Shown here piece by piece: positions 14,201 to 15,957 of a DNA stretch of 15,957 nucleotides. This DNA comes from an uncultured Eubacteriales bacterium (GTDB lineage: Bacteria; Bacillota; Clostridia; Oscillospirales; Acutalibacteraceae). Below the pieces are notes generated by a model that saw nothing but the letters and a program-made list of their open reading frames with translations, was not told where the DNA came from and did no database searches. The stretch lies in the NCBI GenBank assembly GCA_934444695.1, contig CAKSDF010000032.1, positions 1 to 15,957 of the forward strand. Reading direction: 5' to 3'. Position 1 is the stretch's first letter. Each line of letters starts with the position of its first letter. The translations under genes and the position numbers were made by a program.

Positions 14201-14767
14201 AATATGGAATGTCTTGTTTTCCCGAGAACATTTGCCGAAAATCAAAAGAACGTTATTGAAGGAACGGTTGCGGTGATCAGCGGGCGTATAAGCCAGCGGG
14301 ACGAGCGCCAAAGTCAGATAATATGCGAGAACATTGTGTCGGCCGAAAAATACGACAATACCCTTGCCGCCCAAAGGGGAGGAGCACAGGGAAGCCAAAA
14401 CGGAAGAAACGGCCGAGGCGGCTCCTACGGCGGATACGGCAGAAACAGCGGGTATGGCAGCTCTTACGGCGGTCAAAGCTCTTACAGCGGTTATGACGCC
14501 GACGCAGGATCGGAAAATGGAAATGCTGCCGAAAGATCGAAGTATTACGGCCTTCATCTGCTTCTTCCGTCAAACGGCGGAGAGGTGTATGACAGGGTGA
14601 TAAATCTTCTGGAAATTTTCGACGGACAAACGCCGGTGTATTTCAAATTTTCCGACAGCGGAAAACGGGCTATGGCCCCGAGAAAGCTGTTCGTTCAGCT
14701 GAATGACCCCCTTGTTTCCGAATTGAAAAGGATACTGGGAGAAAAAGCAGTGTTTTTCAAGCAATAA
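11204..14767 (+). CDS. dnaE: DNA polymerase III subunit alpha (DnaE)
   Basis: DnaE is a replicative C-family DNA polymerase; in Firmicutes it works beside PolC, extending RNA primers. The protein has 1187 residues. The N-terminal PHP domain has HLHLHSEYS (6-14) and what looks like the full metal-ligand set (H8, H10, D17, H42, E67, H88, C138, D206, H208). The palm holds GPGRGSGAGS (354-363) and PDFDVDF (395-401) with catalytic aspartates. A helix-hairpin-helix segment (about 832-866) and an OB fold (about 965-1045) follow. Between the OB fold and the C-terminal domain (about 1114-1187) is a 56-residue Gly/Tyr/Ser/Asn-rich linker (1058-1113) that is not usual for DnaE. The start ATG has a modest AAGGGA 9 bases ahead. 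It follows whiA after 69 bases without a terminator. Confidence 0.97.
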   Translation: MKDFVHLHLHSEYSLLDGACRIKELVSSVKNLGQNAVAITDHGVMYGVIDFYKECKSQGVKPIIGCEVYVAKGDMEDKIKRGGTSYNHLLLLCKNSEGYKNLIKLVSLSFSKGFYQKPRIDKKLLEKHSGGLIALSACLAGEIPQLLLNGDYDGAKQAALWFERVFGKGNFYIELQDHGIPEQKEVLPKLINLSRETGIPMVATNDVHYIKPDDAFVQKVLICIQTGKTVDDEGGLEFSSDQFYLKSGEEMESLFSALPKALENTVKIADMCNVEFEFGKTKLPHFDVEGDHFEYLKGLCEKGLLKHYGEHPAPEIIERMNYELDTINKMGYVDYYLIVYDFINYAKSHGIPVGPGRGSGAGSLCAYLCSITEIDPIKYNLIFERFLNPERVSMPDFDVDFCYVRREEVIKYLVEKYGFDHIAQIVTFGTLAARAAVRDVGRTLGMSYSAVDAVAKRIPQKHGVTLKSALSSSSELSELYGSDEEVKKLIDIAERVEGMPRHASTHAAGVVITRETVDSYVPLAKSDDAMVTQYTMTALEELGLLKIDLLGLRTLTVISDAEKEIKKKHPDFDIKTIDTEDKAVYALISSGKTDGLFQLESAGMKSVLTRLKPQSLEDIIAVISLYRPGPMDSIGKYIENRHSKKPISYPTPLLEPILKVTYGCLVYQEQVMQVFRDLAGYSFGRADIVRRAMAKKKHDVMEKERETFIKGCGKNGIDRSVSNALFDDMTSFASYAFNKSHAAAYALVAYRTAFLKCHYPAEFMASLMSSTIGDAPKYIAECSRMGIKVLPPDVNVSQRDFSVKDGQVVFGLLAIKNLGQNTIEAILKERREKGRFADFVDFCRRLYGRELNKKGLESLIKSGALDKLAFSRASMLAAYEGLLSTLAGDSRSNIEGQMNLFGTEDGAEEYYKMPVVPELSQPELLAMEKETTGIYISGHPALKFDKFKSKWRITDISDISADGFDGKRVNLLGIIGSVKKKLTKSGEQMANLFLEDTTGNMECLVFPRTFAENQKNVIEGTVAVISGRISQRDERQSQIICENIVSAEKYDNTLAAQRGGAQGSQNGRNGRGGSYGGYGRNSGYGSSYGGQSSYSGYDADAGSENGNAAERSKYYGLHLLLPSNGGEVYDRVINLLEIFDGQTPVYFKFSDSGKRAMAPRKLFVQLNDPLVSELKRILGEKAVFFKQ

Positions 14768-14792
14768 ACGGGGGAATAATTCGACAAACATC

Positions 14793-14820
14793 TTGACATT
14801 TCATTTAAAAATGATAGAAT
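14793..14820 (+). promoter_or_regulatory. Promoter of pfkA
   Basis: A perfect -35 TTGACA (14793-14798) is followed after 16 bases by TAGAAT (14815-14820), one base from TATAAT. The predicted start is near 14827, leaving a leader of about 50 bases with GGGAGG 8 bases before the pfkA ATG. No catabolite-response (cre) element was recognised. Confidence 0.75.
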
Positions 14821-14877
14821 AAAATAAGTTTTAAAGAATGTAATAAAAGTACATTTGGGATTTGGGAGGCTTTTAAA

Positions 14878-15846
14878 ATGAATGTAAAGACCATTGGTGT
14901 ATTGACCAGCGGGGGAGACGCCCCCGGAATGAACGCGGCCGTAAGAGCGGTCGTCAGAACCGCCCTTAGCAAAGGAATGAGAGTTAAGGGTATACACCGC
15001 GGATATAACGGCCTTATCGAGGACGATGTTTTTGATATGAATATCCGCAGCGTTTCGGATATCATCCATCGCGGAGGCACTGTGCTTTTCACCGCCAGAA
15101 GTCCTCGTTTCAAGGAAGAGGAAGGAATGCAGACCGCCATTAAAACCTGCGAAAAGCACGGAATCGACGGAATCGTTTGTATCGGCGGCGACGGCACATA
15201 TCGCGGAGCAAGAGATCTTTCGGAAAGAGGAATCCCCTGCGTCGGTATTCCCGGAACCATCGATAACGACATCGCCAGCACCGAGTATTCCATAGGATTT
15301 GACACTGCAGTCAACACCTGCATGGAAATGGTCGACCGCCTTCGCGACACGGCTCAGAGCCACGAAAGATGCACCATAGTTGAGGTTATGGGCAGAGGCG
15401 CAGGCTATCTTGCACTTCATTCGGGCATTGCCTGCGGCGCCACCACCATCCTCGTTCCCGAGGTTGAATACGATGTGGAAAAGGACATTGTCGACCGCAT
15501 CTATCGCGCCAAAAATTCCGGCAAAAAGCACTTTATAATCGTTGTTGCCGAGGGAATCGGCGGAGTTGAAAAGCTGTCTCAGCAGATCCAGGCTGTGACC
15601 GGCATCGATTCCCGCGCCACCATTCTCGGTCACGTTCAGCGCGGCGGTTCGCCCAGCGTACGCGACAGAGTTTGCGCCAGCGAAATGGGCTATGCGGCGG
15701 TTGATCTGCTTTCTCAGGGCATAGGCAACCGCGTTGTGGCTTATCAGCACGGCGAGCTTGTGGATAAAGATATTTTCGAGGCTCTTAAAATGGAAAAACC
15801 CTTCGAATATAAGCTTTACGAAATCGCAAATACCATAAACAACTGA
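14878..15846 (+). CDS. pfkA: ATP-dependent 6-phosphofructokinase
   Basis: PfkA phosphorylates fructose 6-phosphate to the 1,6-bisphosphate, the committed step of glycolysis, as an allosteric cytoplasmic tetramer. The 322 residues match the bacterial ATP-PFK length. TSGGDAPGMNAAVRA (10-24) and GGDGTYRG (103-110) bind ATP; the Gly after GGD marks an ATP enzyme, since PPi-dependent enzymes usually have Asp there. PGTIDND (125-131) carries the catalytic Asp, MGRGAG (171-176) binds substrate and HVQRGGSPS near 255 is also typical. The start is fixed by GGGAGG (14864-14869). It has its own promoter in the 110-base gap after dnaE. Its product, fructose 1,6-bisphosphate, is the classical activator of HprK kinase activity, encoded at the other end of this cluster. 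Confidence 0.97.
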   Translation: MNVKTIGVLTSGGDAPGMNAAVRAVVRTALSKGMRVKGIHRGYNGLIEDDVFDMNIRSVSDIIHRGGTVLFTARSPRFKEEEGMQTAIKTCEKHGIDGIVCIGGDGTYRGARDLSERGIPCVGIPGTIDNDIASTEYSIGFDTAVNTCMEMVDRLRDTAQSHERCTIVEVMGRGAGYLALHSGIACGATTILVPEVEYDVEKDIVDRIYRAKNSGKKHFIIVVAEGIGGVEKLSQQIQAVTGIDSRATILGHVQRGGSPSVRDRVCASEMGYAAVDLLSQGIGNRVVAYQHGELVDKDIFEALKMEKPFEYKLYEIANTINN

Positions 15847-15903
15847 TTGGGTAAAAGGGGAGCTTTGCAAAAAAGACAGAGGTATTTTAAATAAATCCTT
15901 TGA

Positions 15904-15930
15904 TTTTTGAAGGGCGCTGCCTTTCAAAAA
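15904..15930. other. Hairpin downstream of pfkA
   Basis: TTTTTGAAGGGC (15904-15915) pairs with GCCTTTCAAAAA (15919-15930) over 12 positions, one of them G-U, around a GCT loop. The T-run comes before and the A-run after the stem on both strands, the reverse of a normal intrinsic terminator. It may still slow polymerase or protect the 3' end of the pfkA mRNA. The window ends 27 bases later. Confidence 0.4.
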
Positions 15931-15957
15931 ATTATTGGCGAAAAATCCCCTTAAAGC

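Noticed and set aside
14878..15846. PPi-dependent phosphofructokinase
   Set aside because: The nucleotide motif is GGDGT with Gly where PPi-dependent enzymes usually have Asp, and the length fits ATP-PFK.
14695..15927. Long open frame (410 codons) antisense to pfkA
   Set aside because: It is opposite a fully conserved pfkA, with its promoter and ribosome binding site on the other strand, and has no recognisable motif.
1..15957. CRISPR array, insertion sequence, prophage, toxin-antitoxin or defence system
   Set aside because: No regularly spaced direct repeats, transposase, phage structural gene or typical toxin/antitoxin pair was found on either strand.

Overview
The window reads as chromosomal DNA of a low- to mid-GC Firmicute of the class Clostridia, most likely an uncultured gut relative of the Oscillospiraceae/Ruminococcaceae type. 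The reasons are strong AGGAGG-type ribosome binding sites, HPr kinase/phosphorylase, the rapZ-whiA pair, a DnaE with an N-terminal PHP domain, RqcH, and the gene order hprK-(ROK kinase)-murB-rapZ-whiA-dnaE-pfkA. The taxon is an inference from gene content; no rRNA or tRNA gene is present.

Left part (1-2690): an AT-richer accessory segment. A gene entering from the left edge encodes a charged, probably secreted or membrane-anchored protein with a lipocalin-like part and an EF-hand-like loop. It is followed by a zinc-ribbon membrane protein and a clear intrinsic terminator (2119-2150). Then comes a minus-strand remnant of an ECF sigma factor and the guaA terminator (2635-2674, minus).

Middle (2694-5752, minus strand): a two-gene operon, rqcH then guaA, with stop and start codons overlapping by ATGA. 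RqcH belongs to ribosome-associated quality control. GuaA is the most unusual gene here: the ATP-pyrophosphatase and dimerisation domains are intact, but the glutaminase domain is cut to about 97 residues and has lost the catalytic Cys, so it is predicted to use free ammonia or an amidotransferase partner encoded elsewhere.

The 441-base gap between the divergent rqcH and hprK genes holds back-to-back sigma-A-type promoters. Their -35 regions share an 8-base direct repeat. It also holds a structured element on the rqcH side and a hairpin plus T-run in the hprK leader.

Right part (6194-15846, plus strand): hprK (carbon catabolite control), a ROK-family glucokinase, murB (peptidoglycan precursor), rapZ (start appears to be CTG at 9357, which restores the Walker A motif), whiA (4-base overlap with rapZ, with no yvcK/glmR between them), dnaE (with an unusual Gly/Tyr/Ser-rich linker near the C-terminus) and pfkA with its own promoter. 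The set ties sugar phosphorylation and glycolytic flux (HprK, glucokinase, PfkA) to cell-wall synthesis (MurB, RapZ), division control (WhiA) and replication (DnaE). No CRISPR array, insertion sequence, phage gene or classical defence system was seen. The most unusual items are the degenerate GuaA, the DnaE linker, the CTG start of rapZ and the structured rqcH/hprK intergenic region.
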